Positions 1 to 9,065 of a stretch of 64,000 nucleotides of DNA are shown here, in pieces. The translations under genes were made by a program, and so were the position numbers. Source of the stretch: Ruegeria halocynthiae (lineage in GTDB: Bacteria; Pseudomonadota; Alphaproteobacteria; Rhodobacterales; Rhodobacteraceae). Location: the NCBI RefSeq assembly GCF_900106805.1, contig NZ_FNNP01000011.1, positions 1-64,000 on the forward strand. The letters are read 5' to 3'. The notes under the pieces were generated by a model. It saw only the letters and a program-made list of their open reading frames with translations, had not been told where the DNA came from and made no database searches. How positions within the stretch are numbered: position 1 is the stretch's first letter; the number at the start of each line of letters is the position of its first letter.

Positions 1-310
1 GCGACGCCGGTTGGAGCAGGAGCTATCCACCCCATCGGGTTCGACGGGCCGCAGTGCAGCGACTGTAGAGTGGTGCGAAAGGCAGGAAAGGGCCGAGTGC
101 GACAATGGTACCGCGCCATGCGACGATGATGCTGCAAAGCGAAGAACAGCCGCGAAGAGCCCATTCTACTGAATACTACGTCGTGCAAGAATGACAGCTT
201 TTGCGGTACTACGTTCAAAAGTCTGTCAAAACCAACCGGAGTTTTGCTGCATGGTTTTCGTTACGTTGTGAATGAACGGGCCTTGGCAAGAGGTTACAAT
301 CGGCGTTGCG
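1..310. other. non-coding, no gene recognised
   Basis: No reading frame here resembles a protein family and none has a convincing ribosome binding site. It lies downstream of the minus-strand Hint gene and may hold its transcription end, but no hairpin with a T-run was found. Confidence 0.4.
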
Positions 311-1753
311 TCAGTCTTCGATAAGCAATGGTTTGTTGTTTCTGCGGTGTCGCGCCACGAGATTTTTGATTTGTTTTCCATTCTTAGGGACGAAGCGAGC
401 TGGGGATGGAAGAAAGTCCGGGTCGCAAATTTCCGGAAAAATGGCCTCAATTTCCGCGCGAGCTTCGGTGGTGAGCGCTTTCAACGCTTCAGGTCCAGTG
501 AACAGGCTCTCAGAGGGCGCGCCTTCGGCAGAGATGATTTCGTGCCGGTCAAACAGCAGGTGGAAGTACTCCACGGCTTCGACGCCTTCATCGACAAAGA
601 TATCAGGCAGAGCAGTAAGTTTGATTGCAGGAATCAAGACTTCGTGGTTGGCGAACATACGTTCGGAAATTTTGGAACTGACCACCATCCGGTGTTGGCG
701 CGAGACTAGAAGATCCCGTTCCGGCAAGCCATTGCCCAAAGCGCCGGCCACAATCCGTATCGGGCGGAGCTTCGGGTTTCGGTTCAAAGTGTCAAAATCA
801 TACGCCCGCGACCCAATCCAACGGATCGTCTGAGGGCCATTTCCAAGGGTCAAGACAACTTCGCCCACAGAAAGCTGTTCAATCAGCCGCGTGCCATCGG
901 GCACAGTGATTTGTACGCCGCGGGTGAAGCAGGGGATAAGACCCTCTTCAAAGGCGACAATCCCAACCACTTCGGTGGTATGATTTGTCTCTGAGTTGTC
1001 GGATTGTTCTTCATCGATGTAGACATCGACTGTGGTGCCAGTCTGGTTGGCAATCGAAACAACCGCTGTATCGCCGCCATCAACTGTTTGGGTTTCGGCC
1101 AGCACAACGCCATTGGTGAACGTGTCACCCAGCCCAAGGGTGCTTGTATTGTGGGTCACCGTGTCGCCAGAAACGCTGGCGGTACCACTTGTCGTATCAC
1201 CGCCCGCCTGAATCGCGATCCAGCCGATGGTTTCCGCGGCATGGACACCGTCCTCGTCTTCTTCTTCCTGAAGGGTCAGATCAAATCCAGTGGATGTTAT
1301 GTTCGACGGGTCACTGTCGACGGTGGTGCCGTCATTGTTCGACATCACAGATGTCAGAACCACCGGCGGATCAGTAAAACCCGCACTGAACGTCTCGGCG
1401 CCACCGGTATTCTGACCGGTACTTCCGATTGTACTCGTCCCAGCTTCGATGATGCGCCCGTCGGGAAGCGTGTGCACGCCCTCTTCGATTGCAAGCCAGT
1501 TAATGGTTTCGATAGCCGGATGCGCGCCGTCCAGATATTCCCATTCTTCAAGGGTAACGGTGAAGGACGTCGTGTTACCGTCAGCATCCAGCGTTTGGTC
1601 GGTAAGTCGCAGATTGAAACTGTCGCCTCCGTTCCCCGTCGCAGTGAAGGCAAAAACAGGGTCGGTCAAGGGCTCCGTCAGGGTAATCGTAAAGGTCGGA
1701 GGGTTGTCCGCCGATCCATCTGTTACAAAACTGCCTGATTCACCAATCGCCAT
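311..1753 (-). CDS. Hint-domain protein with three lectin-like repeats
   Basis: The C-terminal half is a Hint (Hedgehog/intein) self-processing domain of the form common in Rhodobacterales surface proteins. The likely nucleophile is the Cys of LIPCFTRG, about residue 275 from the ATG at 1753, followed by PDGTRLIEQL and GPQTIRWIG, and later VSRQHRMVV. The N-terminal half has three related units of about 90 residues, each ending in an acidic stretch plus a motif like INWLAIEEG, IGWIAIQAG or VGIVAFEEG; these resemble H-type-lectin-like repeats. By family analogy the protein may be exported and cleave itself at the Cys. The frame remains open to a TTG at 1789 and then meets a stop at 1793-1795. 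I prefer the ATG at 1753, but no good Shine-Dalgarno precedes it, so a frameshift or 5' truncation is possible. Confidence 0.75.
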   Translation of the reverse strand: MAIGESGSFVTDGSADNPPTFTITLTEPLTDPVFAFTATGNGGDSFNLRLTDQTLDADGNTTSFTVTLEEWEYLDGAHPAIETINWLAIEEGVHTLPDGRIIEAGTSTIGSTGQNTGGAETFSAGFTDPPVVLTSVMSNNDGTTVDSDPSNITSTGFDLTLQEEEDEDGVHAAETIGWIAIQAGGDTTSGTASVSGDTVTHNTSTLGLGDTFTNGVVLAETQTVDGGDTAVVSIANQTGTTVDVYIDEEQSDNSETNHTTEVVGIVAFEEGLIPCFTRGVQITVPDGTRLIEQLSVGEVVLTLGNGPQTIRWIGSRAYDFDTLNRNPKLRPIRIVAGALGNGLPERDLLVSRQHRMVVSSKISERMFANHEVLIPAIKLTALPDIFVDEGVEAVEYFHLLFDRHEIISAEGAPSESLFTGPEALKALTTEARAEIEAIFPEICDPDFLPSPARFVPKNGKQIKNLVARHRRNNKPLLIED

Positions 1754-1795
1754 TTCAATTTCGGGGCCTACGGCCCTCCCGGTCCTCAAGAATTA

Positions 1796-2297
1796 GGCAT
1801 AAGCCAACTGCTCACCGCCCCGGTCTGCGCTGCTGCATTCGAAACAGGCTCGCCGAAACCACCTTATACACCGGGAATCGCGTATTTTGTGGCAATTATT
1901 TGAACTGCGCAAGAGAAGCTCTGTTCAGAGGATAGCTCTGCACGGCTAAGCCAATCTCGTCATTCGCAGTTGTGGCCATGGACTTTCGCAACAACGGCCA
2001 TTGGTGCAACCGCAGCGAAAGCTAAATTTGTCTGCAGATTGTAAGTTCAGCCACAGCATGATCTTGCGCGCGCAGCGAAAGTCGGCAATGCGGGCTGCAA
2101 ACGCAGAAACGTGGCCCCAGGTTCAAGGTCGGCTCTGGGCCGCGAGTGACTTCACCGATTCAATTGAAGGGCCGCCTCCTTTGTAGCTTGCAAGTCAGTT
2201 CAAAGCTCATGTTTAGCAGTGCCAACTAGGCGGAGAGGGCCTCTTCTGTCGACATTTCATGGATGCTGTTAAGTTGGTAACGCTGATCACCGCTGTT
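1796..2297. other. non-coding spacer, degenerate repeats only
   Basis: About 500 bases with no convincing gene. The stretch 1965-2115 repeats short phrases such as GCAGCGAAAG and GGCAATGCGGGCTGC, similar to text in other spacers of this window. It looks like decayed intergenic repeat material. Confidence 0.35.
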
Positions 2298-2600
2298 TCA
2301 AATTTTTCGCAAATATGCCCAAGAGACATACCCCTTGAGCCCACGAGCGCGCTCCAAGGAAACGCGGCACCATCGGGTGCCACCGGTTTGCTCGCAACTG
2401 TGAACTCGTAAGGCGGTTCCATTTGGCAGACCAACAATCACAATGTAGCCTGTTCCAGGCCCAGCCCGCATTTTCAGCATGTCACCGTCTTCGACGCCAA
2501 ACACCTCATATCGTCCGATTGAGGCAGCGGCTGCCGGTTGAACGTACATGGTGGCCCCTAGGAACAATGCCGCTAGGGGTAAGAAGATTGCATTGCGCAT
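2298..2600 (-). CDS. small secreted SH3b-domain protein
   Basis: A 100-residue protein with a signal peptide (hydrophobic stretch residues 5-20, likely cleavage after PAAAA) and one bacterial SH3 domain from about residue 30. The SH3b signature is DMLKMRAGPGTGY, followed by GTALRVHSC, WCRVSLE and GYVSWAYL. Such domains usually bind cell-wall or periplasmic ligands; the partner is unknown. The two Cys residues (in RVHSCEQ and RWCRV) could form a disulfide in the periplasm. The ATG at 2600 is preceded by AGGACATCGCG, a fair ribosome binding site. It stands alone, with no operon partner visible. Confidence 0.75.
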   Translation of the reverse strand: MRNAIFLPLAALFLGATMYVQPAAAASIGRYEVFGVEDGDMLKMRAGPGTGYIVIVGLPNGTALRVHSCEQTGGTRWCRVSLERARGLKGYVSWAYLRKI

Positions 2601-2790
2601 CGCGATGTCCTGCTTATTGCCTCAACTACAATCGTAGCATTTCAGGTCACCAAGATGAACAACTCCAAGACAGAAATATGAGAATTGCCAATGCTTCAAG
2701 GCGATGTCCGTCGCGTCAAATGATTTCCGCAAATTGAAAATAAAGCGCGGCGCGCTCCCGACGATAGACAAGATGTGGTAAGTCTACTCC

Positions 2791-3303
2791 ATGTTTTGGC
2801 GAATGACTAAAACTGTGCTTATCCTTCCGGGAACAGCGCTGATTTACATCCCGATTTTGATCCAATGGTTCAGCGAATGTTGGCCATTTGGTGCAAATGT
2901 TGGGACGCGTCTCCATTGGGCTGTGGCGGCGATATTGGCTATCCCAGCGCTTGTTTTGGCTGCCAAAACGATGAAGTTGTTTGTTCATGATGGGCATGGA
3001 ACTCCGGCACCGTGGGATCCACCTCAAAGATTTGTGGTCAGTGGACCTTATCGCTTTGTACGTAATCCCATGCTTTCATCGGTCATCCTAATGATTTTGG
3101 CTGAAGCCATCGCGTTGAGCAGCCCGCTCCTGCTCAGCTGGGCGTTAGTGTTTTTTCTCCTCAATACGGTATACTTCATATTCATAGAAGAGCCGGGGTT
3201 GGAACGACGCTTTGGCGAGGAGTACCTACGGTATAAGGCGGCGGTGCCACGATGGGTTCCAATGTTGCGGCCGTACGAACCCCCAGGCACCAACGGCAGT
3301 TGA
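2791..3303 (+). CDS. integral-membrane methyltransferase, isoprenylcysteine carboxyl methyltransferase-like
   Basis: A 170-residue membrane protein with about four hydrophobic segments. The second half carries the signature of the ICMT/phospholipid N-methyltransferase fold: GPYRFVRNPML, followed by a membrane pair and then EEPGLERRFGEEYLRYKAAVPRW. In this family the RNPM and E-x2-L-x2-xFG-x2-Y-x2-Y elements form the S-adenosylmethionine pocket. Substrate cannot be deduced; bacterial members methylate isoprenoid, lipid or small thiol compounds. It stands alone between a minus-strand SH3b gene and a long spacer. Confidence 0.8.
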   Translation: MFWRMTKTVLILPGTALIYIPILIQWFSECWPFGANVGTRLHWAVAAILAIPALVLAAKTMKLFVHDGHGTPAPWDPPQRFVVSGPYRFVRNPMLSSVILMILAEAIALSSPLLLSWALVFFLLNTVYFIFIEEPGLERRFGEEYLRYKAAVPRWVPMLRPYEPPGTNGS

Positions 3304-3815
3304 ATTGCAAGTTTCCTAGCAGTTTGTGAATTCACAGGAGACCAGATACTACGTGGTAGTGAAAGTCCGGTCTGGTGAAGCCGTACTACCGCACTGGTTT
3401 GAACGGTAAACGCGTCGCAGGGTATTTCTGCGAACGATCTAATGGCTGCAGAGAGCCCATAGTTCCGGATGCTGCACCTTGCACCAGTAGCTGCGAAGCG
3501 CAGAAAGCCGACTTTTAAAAACCACCTCTCAAAGTGTCACTTGTCTAACCGGATCGGCCCAGGGCGATCGTCAACTGAGTTGACAAAATTTTGACAACAC
3601 CGATATTGATGGCGTTCGAGATCGGCCTGCTTTGATGGTTATCACCGCATACGACTGACTTGGGAATCGTCTGTCAGGTTGATCAGTTCACAAAATGCCC
3701 GGCGTCAGGAGAGATGCGAACCATCAGACAAAAGCTCCATTGCCCCGGCAGTGACTTCGCCCTAGAGCCCAAATTACCGTAGTTCTGCTCTTCAACTAAC
3801 GGCCGCTCTTACGAG
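3304..3815. other. non-coding spacer between methyltransferase and amidase genes
   Basis: No supported coding frame. It contains TTGACA-like sequences near 3581-3600 and the same degenerate GCAGCGAA-type words as other spacers. No gene remnant could be recognised on either strand. Confidence 0.35.
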
Positions 3816-3840
3816 TGCATTCTAGAGGGGGGAGAATGCA
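3816..3840 (-). terminator. hairpin downstream of the amidase gene
   Basis: TGCATTCT (3816-3823) pairs perfectly with AGAATGCA (3833-3840) around a 9-base G-rich loop. It lies about 20 bases beyond the amidase stop codon. No T-run follows on the minus strand, so it may stabilise the 3' end rather than act as a classic intrinsic terminator. Confidence 0.4.
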
Positions 3841-3861
3841 ATCGAGCCGAGTTTTTGTCCG

Positions 3862-5262
3862 TTACTTGCGTATGAGCATTGGGCAATCGGTTGTTTCCAA
3901 TAACTCGCAGAGCACCTTTGCGGTTTGGATCAGATGCTTCTCCCAGCCCTTTTTGCCAACTAATTGAGCCCCAACTGGCATTCCGTTTTTGTCCAAACCC
4001 AGCGGTATGATCACTACCGGGTGACCGGTCAGTGATATCGGTGTTACAAATGACGTCAGAGCATCAAAGTAGTTTGCCGGTTTTCCATTGATGACTAGCG
4101 GATTGGCGTAGTCGCGCACTCCGTTGTGGTCACTGGTGGGCGCGATGTGTTTGAATGCAGAGGTTGCGGTGACTGGCAACACCCACACACCGTTATCCCC
4201 CAGAGAGGCATCTAAAGCAGCAGACAGAATACGCTTTTCGGTGAGTGCGGCATCATAGCGCTTTTGGTTATGTCGATAGCCAAGCATGATATTGGTGATG
4301 AATTCTGGCGACCGGCGTGCGCTTGCGCGACCAAAGAAGCGAGTAAGAAGTCTGACAGAGGCAGACAATAGTTCGCCAGTTTCAAAGCCCATAATTTCGC
4401 CAAATGCGCGACGGGCGCGCTTGAAGTCGAAATTTTTAGGCTGGCTCCGAGAAACTTGAACTCCGAATTTTGCCCATGCTGTTGAAGCCTTGGCAATGCA
4501 ACCGGTAATGTCATCGCTTACATCTACTCCGTCACCATCAACGCTCCAAAATACGCGCGGCATAGCAAACTCCATTTGTATCTCATCAGACGGTTCGCTC
4601 ATATGCGTCCATGCCAAATCCAGGTCTTCGGGCGTTCGGGCAATCGGCCCCATGCGGGCAAAATGCCTTAGCGGCGGCGCTCCGTTTGCCATCATACCCT
4701 CATTGGGCAGAGCGTTCTCTGTTGGCAACAAGCTGAAAACGCCACAAAAGGATGCCGGAATCCGCAACGAACCACTTAGGTCTGTGCCTAAATCAAGAAA
4801 GCTCAACCCTGCCGCGACGGCGGCTGCACCACCACCGCTGCTGCCGCCAGTCGTATAGCTCAAATCCCATGGATTGTTGGTAGTGCCAAACAGCGGATTG
4901 CTGCACTGAAAATCCATCGCTAACGGTGGTAGATTGGTTTTGCCAATGACATGTGCGCCTGCGCTGAGCAGCCGTTCAACCACGGGTGCCGTCTGGGCAG
5001 GGCGAAAATCTTTGTGCTGCGTTGATCCAAATGTGCATACCATTGCGGGATGGTGGATTTGGTCTTTGAGCGTGATTGGCAAGCCAGCCAAGGCACCCAT
5101 GACGTCATTCTGTTGCTTGTCATCGGTCGCTACAATTGCGTTGATCACTGGATCGAGCCGTCGAATGCGATCCAGTTGGTTTTGTGCGACTTGGCTTGCG
5201 CTCAGGTGACCGGCATTTAACTTTGCTACAATTTGGGTTGCTGTGTTTTGATGAAGTAGCAT
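3862..5262 (-). CDS. amidase-signature family hydrolase
   Basis: A 466-residue amidase-signature enzyme that should hydrolyse amide bonds with a Ser-cisSer-Lys triad. All three residues are present: Lys66 in PITLKDQ, Ser141 in the glycine-rich TGGSSGGGAAAVAAG and nucleophile Ser165 in GTDLSGSLRIPA. Length is normal for the family. The C-terminal HPVVIIPLGLDKNGMPVGAQLVG is the usual closing motif. No transamidosome partner genes (gatB, gatC) lie nearby, so it is probably a stand-alone amidase for small amides rather than GatA. The ATG at 5262 follows AAGGACAAGCGAA. The AraC-type gene 68 bases upstream on the same strand could regulate it or be co-transcribed. Confidence 0.88.
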   Translation of the reverse strand: MLLHQNTATQIVAKLNAGHLSASQVAQNQLDRIRRLDPVINAIVATDDKQQNDVMGALAGLPITLKDQIHHPAMVCTFGSTQHKDFRPAQTAPVVERLLSAGAHVIGKTNLPPLAMDFQCSNPLFGTTNNPWDLSYTTGGSSGGGAAAVAAGLSFLDLGTDLSGSLRIPASFCGVFSLLPTENALPNEGMMANGAPPLRHFARMGPIARTPEDLDLAWTHMSEPSDEIQMEFAMPRVFWSVDGDGVDVSDDITGCIAKASTAWAKFGVQVSRSQPKNFDFKRARRAFGEIMGFETGELLSASVRLLTRFFGRASARRSPEFITNIMLGYRHNQKRYDAALTEKRILSAALDASLGDNGVWVLPVTATSAFKHIAPTSDHNGVRDYANPLVINGKPANYFDALTSFVTPISLTGHPVVIIPLGLDKNGMPVGAQLVGKKGWEKHLIQTAKVLCELLETTDCPMLIRK

Positions 5263-5329
5263 TTCGCTTGTCCTTGATTTCCCAATTTGACGTCGAGCTA
5301 TCAGGCAAACACAGACATTGCTGTTCCGA

Positions 5330-6214
5330 TCATGCTTTTTTTATTGGAATATGAATTCGGGTGAGCTGCCGGGAACGATCCGATGCATCCGTGGGGCTTA
5401 GGTAGGCTTCAAATGGGATATCATCCCGCAAAACATAGTCCGTTTGGGGCAGCCAGTTGCGATAAATACGGTTCCATGTCTGATAGAGAAATCTGTAGTC
5501 TCCCAAATGTTCAAAGACGGCCCATGCCCCAACTCCAAAGCAGTGCCATTCCTTGCTCCAACTGCTGTTGGTTTGGTCAGAAAACGCGCCGCCGAACCAA
5601 ATTGGAACACGGTTGTCGTTTAGGTTTTGTGGCGTGTTTGGAAAGCAACTCATCAAGAATAGATTGGGAGGTGTTGTTTCAGCGAGAAGCGTCGAGAATT
5701 GTTGACCGATATTCTGGCCCTTTTGCCGAAAAAACTGCCCCTCATAAGTTCCGTACGATTGGCGAAACTGAAAGTGAAATGGGAGCAGATTGACGACGCC
5801 AACGGCTTCAATGCTCTTGTTAGGGGGGGCGCTGATAAGAAATCGCCGATCTAAATCAACGCCTTTTCGCGCGACTTCTGGATTATTGCGAAAGGCGGTG
5901 GGGCTAACACCGAACTGCTTCTTGAATGCTTTGGAAAACGCGCTGTGCGTTTGAAAACCGCAGTCTAGTGAGAGTTGCAACAAGTTGACGCTTGAGCAAT
6001 TTTTCAATCCTATTGCGGCGGCTTCCAGCCGACGCGCGGTAACATACTGGCTAACCGGTTCACCCATGTATGCGCAAAATAGGCGCTGAAAATGAAAGTG
6101 CGATAAATGAGCATACTTAGCAATGTCGGAAGCTCGTAAGGTTGCCGAAAGGTTCTCCTCGATGTAAAGAGCCGCCTTTGTGATCTTTGCCCTGTTTTTG
6201 TCTTCTGTCTTCAT
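5330..6214 (-). CDS. AraC-family regulator with GyrI-like ligand domain
   Basis: The N-terminal 110 residues form a double helix-turn-helix DNA-binding domain of AraC/MarA type: LRASDIAKYAHLSHFHFQRLF, then a second unit LLQLSLDCGFQTHSAFSKAF ending in the family motif FGVSPTAFR. Residues about 125-294 match a GyrI/Rob-type effector-binding domain (FHFQFRQSYGTYEG, FGGAF, WAVFEHLGDY), which senses small hydrophobic molecules in relatives such as Rob and BmrR. The DNA-binding domain at the N-terminus is the Rob-like order. It sits directly upstream of the amidase gene on the same strand. A clear ribosome binding site before the ATG at 6214 is missing. Confidence 0.85.
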   Translation of the reverse strand: MKTEDKNRAKITKAALYIEENLSATLRASDIAKYAHLSHFHFQRLFCAYMGEPVSQYVTARRLEAAAIGLKNCSSVNLLQLSLDCGFQTHSAFSKAFKKQFGVSPTAFRNNPEVARKGVDLDRRFLISAPPNKSIEAVGVVNLLPFHFQFRQSYGTYEGQFFRQKGQNIGQQFSTLLAETTPPNLFLMSCFPNTPQNLNDNRVPIWFGGAFSDQTNSSWSKEWHCFGVGAWAVFEHLGDYRFLYQTWNRIYRNWLPQTDYVLRDDIPFEAYLSPTDASDRSRQLTRIHIPIKKA

Positions 6215-6451
6215 ATTTGCAGACTAGCAACTGCCCGGTGAGGTTGTATAGGGATAGGAGACCTTGGATCTTCTGCAACGAAAGGCAGCAAAGTTCGCAT
6301 CTCGAAAACTATGTCACTTAGTCGGAAAAATCTGCTTTCGACTACGACCAGTCATAGGGGATCAGACATGTAGTCGCTCGTTTCTCAAATGATGAACTGC
6401 CCAAATGCACATTGTCCTCTGGATTGGTCCAGACCCCTGGTGAACTGCTTT

Positions 6452-6677
6452 TTACCTCTCGGATCCGGTTCTCACCAAGGTGGGCGCGTTCCCGGTCTCG
6501 ATGCGCTCTTCAAAGCTCAACCCACCCGGGTGGTCCTCAAGGCGCTTTGGCAGCATTGCAAGGAATGCATCCATTTCAATGTGCAAAAAATGGTTGCACG
6601 GTTATGTTCTGAAGCGCCTTTGCAATGGAGCTTTTTCCAACGCTCCCGACACCATTCAGAAGTATTACTGTTGCCAT
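6452..6677 (-). pseudogene. chloramphenicol-phosphotransferase-like gene, frameshifted 5' fragment
   Basis: Reading minus from the ATG at 6677 gives MATVILLNGVGSVGKSSIAK, a P-loop start typical of chloramphenicol 3-O-phosphotransferase-like kinases. The frame then stops just after a run of six T. Dropping one T restores QPFLHIEMDAFLAMLPKRL followed by HPGGLSFEERIETGNAP up to a stop at 6452, which continues the family pattern. Only about 80 of an expected 180 or so residues remain. The gene is therefore broken by a homopolymer frameshift and lacks its 3' half. It lies immediately downstream of the tetR-like gene and may once have been in its operon. Confidence 0.6.
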
Positions 6678-6713
6678 GGGTCTCGTGCCTGACTGGTCGA
6701 TTTCTGAACTGAA

Positions 6714-7439
6714 TTAGTTGATCGAAGGAGGCGGTGGAGGCTCGGTTGCCATCGTAACGTCAACGGCTTCCGGCCAACCGAAATCCGTTGTCCCATCCGG
6801 CAGTCCCAGAATGCGGTCGATGGTTTGGAACTGCATGTCGATTGCGGCCTGCAAATTCCGAGCAGCATGGTCCGCCGTATCAGTCCCTCGCGCCTCAATC
6901 GCGCGCAACAGAGCGAGGTCCATAAAGGTGCTCAGGAACAAAATGAGCTCTGCAGCGGTATCAACATCCGCGACATTAAACGTGCCATCATCTCGACCTT
7001 TCTGAATGATCCTGGTTAGGACGGGCATGGCACCTGTTCTGACCCTGCGCTTGAACTGTTCCAGCAGGACCAGATTTTTGTCCTGGTTCATGACCCTGAA
7101 GAATTCGACCTGACCAGGATAGTCATGTTCGCGAAGGTAGTTTGCCCGCAGGTGAGTGAAACTGCGCAGCAGTTTAAGCGCAGAGGACGTCTCGTCAGAG
7201 GCAACAAGGTCCATCTGCGAAAAGACACCCTCTGCCATTCCGTCCAAGACACCAAACAGCAGTTCGTCCTTGGATTTGAAGTGATGATAAAAACCACCTT
7301 TTGAAACACCGGCCAGATCTAGCACATCCTGTACGGTCGTATCTTCGAACCCTTTGGAAAAGAACAATATCTGAGCGCATCCCAATAACTGATCGCGACG
7401 TTCCTTGGGCGGCATGTTCTTCCGCTTCGTAGTTTTCAT
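6714..7439 (-). CDS. TetR/AcrR-family repressor
   Basis: A 241-residue TetR-family protein starting at MKTTKRKNMPPKER. The N-terminal helix-turn-helix is clear: GFEDTTVQDVLDLAGVSKGG followed by FYHHFKSKDELL. The rest is the usual ligand-binding helical domain (about residues 70-230), whose inducer cannot be predicted. The frame is open 144 bases further upstream, but the ATG at 7439 has a strong AGAGGA site 6 bases away, and the palindromic operator at 7455-7496 lies directly upstream, so 7439 is the sensible start. Downstream on the same strand is only the broken kinase-like gene, so its remaining target may be itself. Confidence 0.85.
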   Translation of the reverse strand: MKTTKRKNMPPKERRDQLLGCAQILFFSKGFEDTTVQDVLDLAGVSKGGFYHHFKSKDELLFGVLDGMAEGVFSQMDLVASDETSSALKLLRSFTHLRANYLREHDYPGQVEFFRVMNQDKNLVLLEQFKRRVRTGAMPVLTRIIQKGRDDGTFNVADVDTAAELILFLSTFMDLALLRAIEARGTDTADHAARNLQAAIDMQFQTIDRILGLPDGTTDFGWPEAVDVTMATEPPPPPSIN

Positions 7440-7454
7440 CCATATTCCTCTTGC

Positions 7455-7496
7455 AAACCGACCGGCGGTCTGCAAATACAGACCCATGGTCGGTTT
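7455..7496. promoter_or_regulatory. paired palindromic operator upstream of the tetR-like gene
   Basis: Two 18-base near-identical half-elements face each other: AAACCGACCGGCGGTCTG at 7455-7472, and at 7479-7496 a sequence whose reverse complement is AAACCGACCATGGGTCTG. The ACCGACC/GGTCTG arms are typical of TetR-family operators. It starts 16 bases upstream of the tetR start codon, which strongly suggests autorepression. Confidence 0.65.
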
Positions 7497-7908
7497 GTAG
7501 CCCGACTCATCTGGCAGAGCAATGTAATTCACCTGCCAACCCAAGTTTAACGATGCGTTTACGCAGCCCAATTCCGGAAGCAATAGTGCTTTGCGGACCC
7601 GGTTGAGTTGCGCTCACTATGCAGGATTGAATGCCATGAATGCTCTTGTCTGTGGGAATATTTCACCACCCAAGTTGCGGCGAATGTCGCGCCTGGCGGG
7701 TATTCGCGAATTGCTCCGGATTCTGATCGCAAATTATCTGAAGCAGTGTGGGGCTCTGCGAGCTGAAACCCGGACAAGCTTGAAGCAGAAGCCCCCAAAG
7801 CAACTCAAAATTCAATCAGGATATGGAAAGGCTATGAAAAGGCGCTTTAAATCACTGGGGCCGGAGAACCCGGCATCTATTGAGGCAAGTCGAAATCGAA
7901 GGTTTTCA
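7497..7908. other. spacer between divergent tetR and lipoprotein genes
   Basis: About 410 bases. The plus frame leading into the lipoprotein gene is open from 7591, but it has no family resemblance and no good ribosome binding site before 7909, so it is treated as non-coding. Confidence 0.35.
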
Positions 7909-8331
7909 ATGCGACGCATTGCCAACTCCGGTCAGTTTGTACGTTCAGTGTTTGTCGCGCTCATCTGTGGTGCCGCTCTGAGTGGATGTGCCGCCAACAT
8001 GGCAGCGACAGGCAGAGATGGCCCTGATCTGAGCGTCGTTAGCCAGGAGGCCACCCGGTTCAATGTTGAACGCCAGTTGGGCTCACCCGATGAACTGCAA
8101 CAACAAGCCAATGGCGATTGGGTGGCCATCTATGATGTTGAGCCCAGGACAAAACCAAACCTTGTTCGTGCGGCAGGCCACGGAACACTTGATCTTTTTA
8201 CATTTGGGCTTTGGGAAGTAGTTGGTGGCCCGCTGGAGGTGGCACATGCGCGCAGGGTGCTGGTCACTGCCCGATATGACCAATCAGGGAAACTGCTTCA
8301 AATGACCAGCAAACCCAAACCCCTCCTCTAA
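7909..8331 (+). CDS. predicted outer-membrane lipoprotein of unknown function
   Basis: A 140-residue lipoprotein. The signal peptide starts MRRIANSGQFVRSVFVALI and ends in the lipobox LSGC, so the mature protein should begin with a lipidated Cys at about residue 25. The mature part has the pattern FNVERQLGSPDE...GDWVAIYDVEP, reminiscent of small SmpA/OmlA-like or cell-envelope lipoproteins, and a glycine-rich stretch (AGHGTLDLFTFGLWEVVGGP) often seen in YceK-like lipoproteins. The ATG at 7909 has GAAGG upstream; a longer reading from 7591 is possible but would bury the signal peptide. It is followed by an outer-membrane beta-barrel gene. Confidence 0.7.
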   Translation: MRRIANSGQFVRSVFVALICGAALSGCAANMAATGRDGPDLSVVSQEATRFNVERQLGSPDELQQQANGDWVAIYDVEPRTKPNLVRAAGHGTLDLFTFGLWEVVGGPLEVAHARRVLVTARYDQSGKLLQMTSKPKPLL

Positions 8332-8476
8332 TCCGAGTGTTGGATCACCGCTGGGTCGAAATGAGAAAGCGGTAACTTCAAAACCTCCGCTAACGGACAG
8401 TCACTCTCGCTGGTGCATCACACATGGCCAGCGCCCAGGCGGCCTGTCCAAAAAAGCAAGAAAACGGAACTATTGA

Positions 8477-8980
8477 ATGAAAACCATCACGACGATCACA
8501 CTGGCAGCCCTGATGCCTACCTTGTCCTTGGCAGATGAAAGCTGGACCGGCTTCAATGCGGGCTTGCAGCTATCCACAATCGATGTCTCCGACGGCAATA
8601 ACGACAATGGAAATGCAGCTCTGGGTCTCCATGCCGGTTATCTTCACGATTTTGACGGCTACGTAATCGGTGGAGAACTTACGTATGACGCGGGTGCTGA
8701 GGTTGAGTCCGGAGGGAAAACCGAAAAAGTCGATACTGTACGCCTGAAGTTCAAAGGTGGGCATGTATTTGGCCGGACGTACCTCTATGGCGTGGTTGGC
8801 TATGCAAACATTGATGGCGGTTTCAAGAGCGAAGATGGTTACTCCGCCGGTGTTGGTGCGACCTATCGCGCGACGGACAAGATCTTGGTCGGTCTGGAGT
8901 ACCTGCGAGACGCATACGACACGTCAGGTGATGACATCACGGCTGACTCCGTCGCGCTTCGTGTGTCCTACAAGTTCTAG
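8477..8980 (+). CDS. outer-membrane beta-barrel protein, OmpA/Opa-like
   Basis: A 167-residue precursor with a short signal peptide (MKTITTITLAALMPTLSLA) and alternating beta strands typical of an eight-strand barrel: WTGFNAGLQL, LGLHAGYLHDF, YVIGGELTYDAG, YLYGVVGYANI, YSAGVGATYRA, ILVGLEYLRD. It ends in SVALRVSYKF, with the terminal aromatic residue recognised by the BAM assembly machinery. Its function is unknown; related small barrels act as porin-like or adhesion proteins. It is preceded by a lipoprotein gene 145 bases away on the same strand. Confidence 0.78.
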   Translation: MKTITTITLAALMPTLSLADESWTGFNAGLQLSTIDVSDGNNDNGNAALGLHAGYLHDFDGYVIGGELTYDAGAEVESGGKTEKVDTVRLKFKGGHVFGRTYLYGVVGYANIDGGFKSEDGYSAGVGATYRATDKILVGLEYLRDAYDTSGDDITADSVALRVSYKF

Positions 8981-9065
8981 CTGAAGCCATTCGAGAATTC
9001 CAAAATGGCTGGGGCCCTCAATCATGCTTCCCTTTATCCTCACTTTCAATCCTGGGAGGCGTCAG

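Noticed and set aside
1004..1738. A 244-codon plus-strand frame opposite the Hint gene
   Set aside because: It is the antisense shadow of the minus-strand gene, with no family similarity.
3862..5262. Assignment as GatA of the transamidosome
   Set aside because: No gatB or gatC nearby and the sequence is a generic amidase-signature enzyme.
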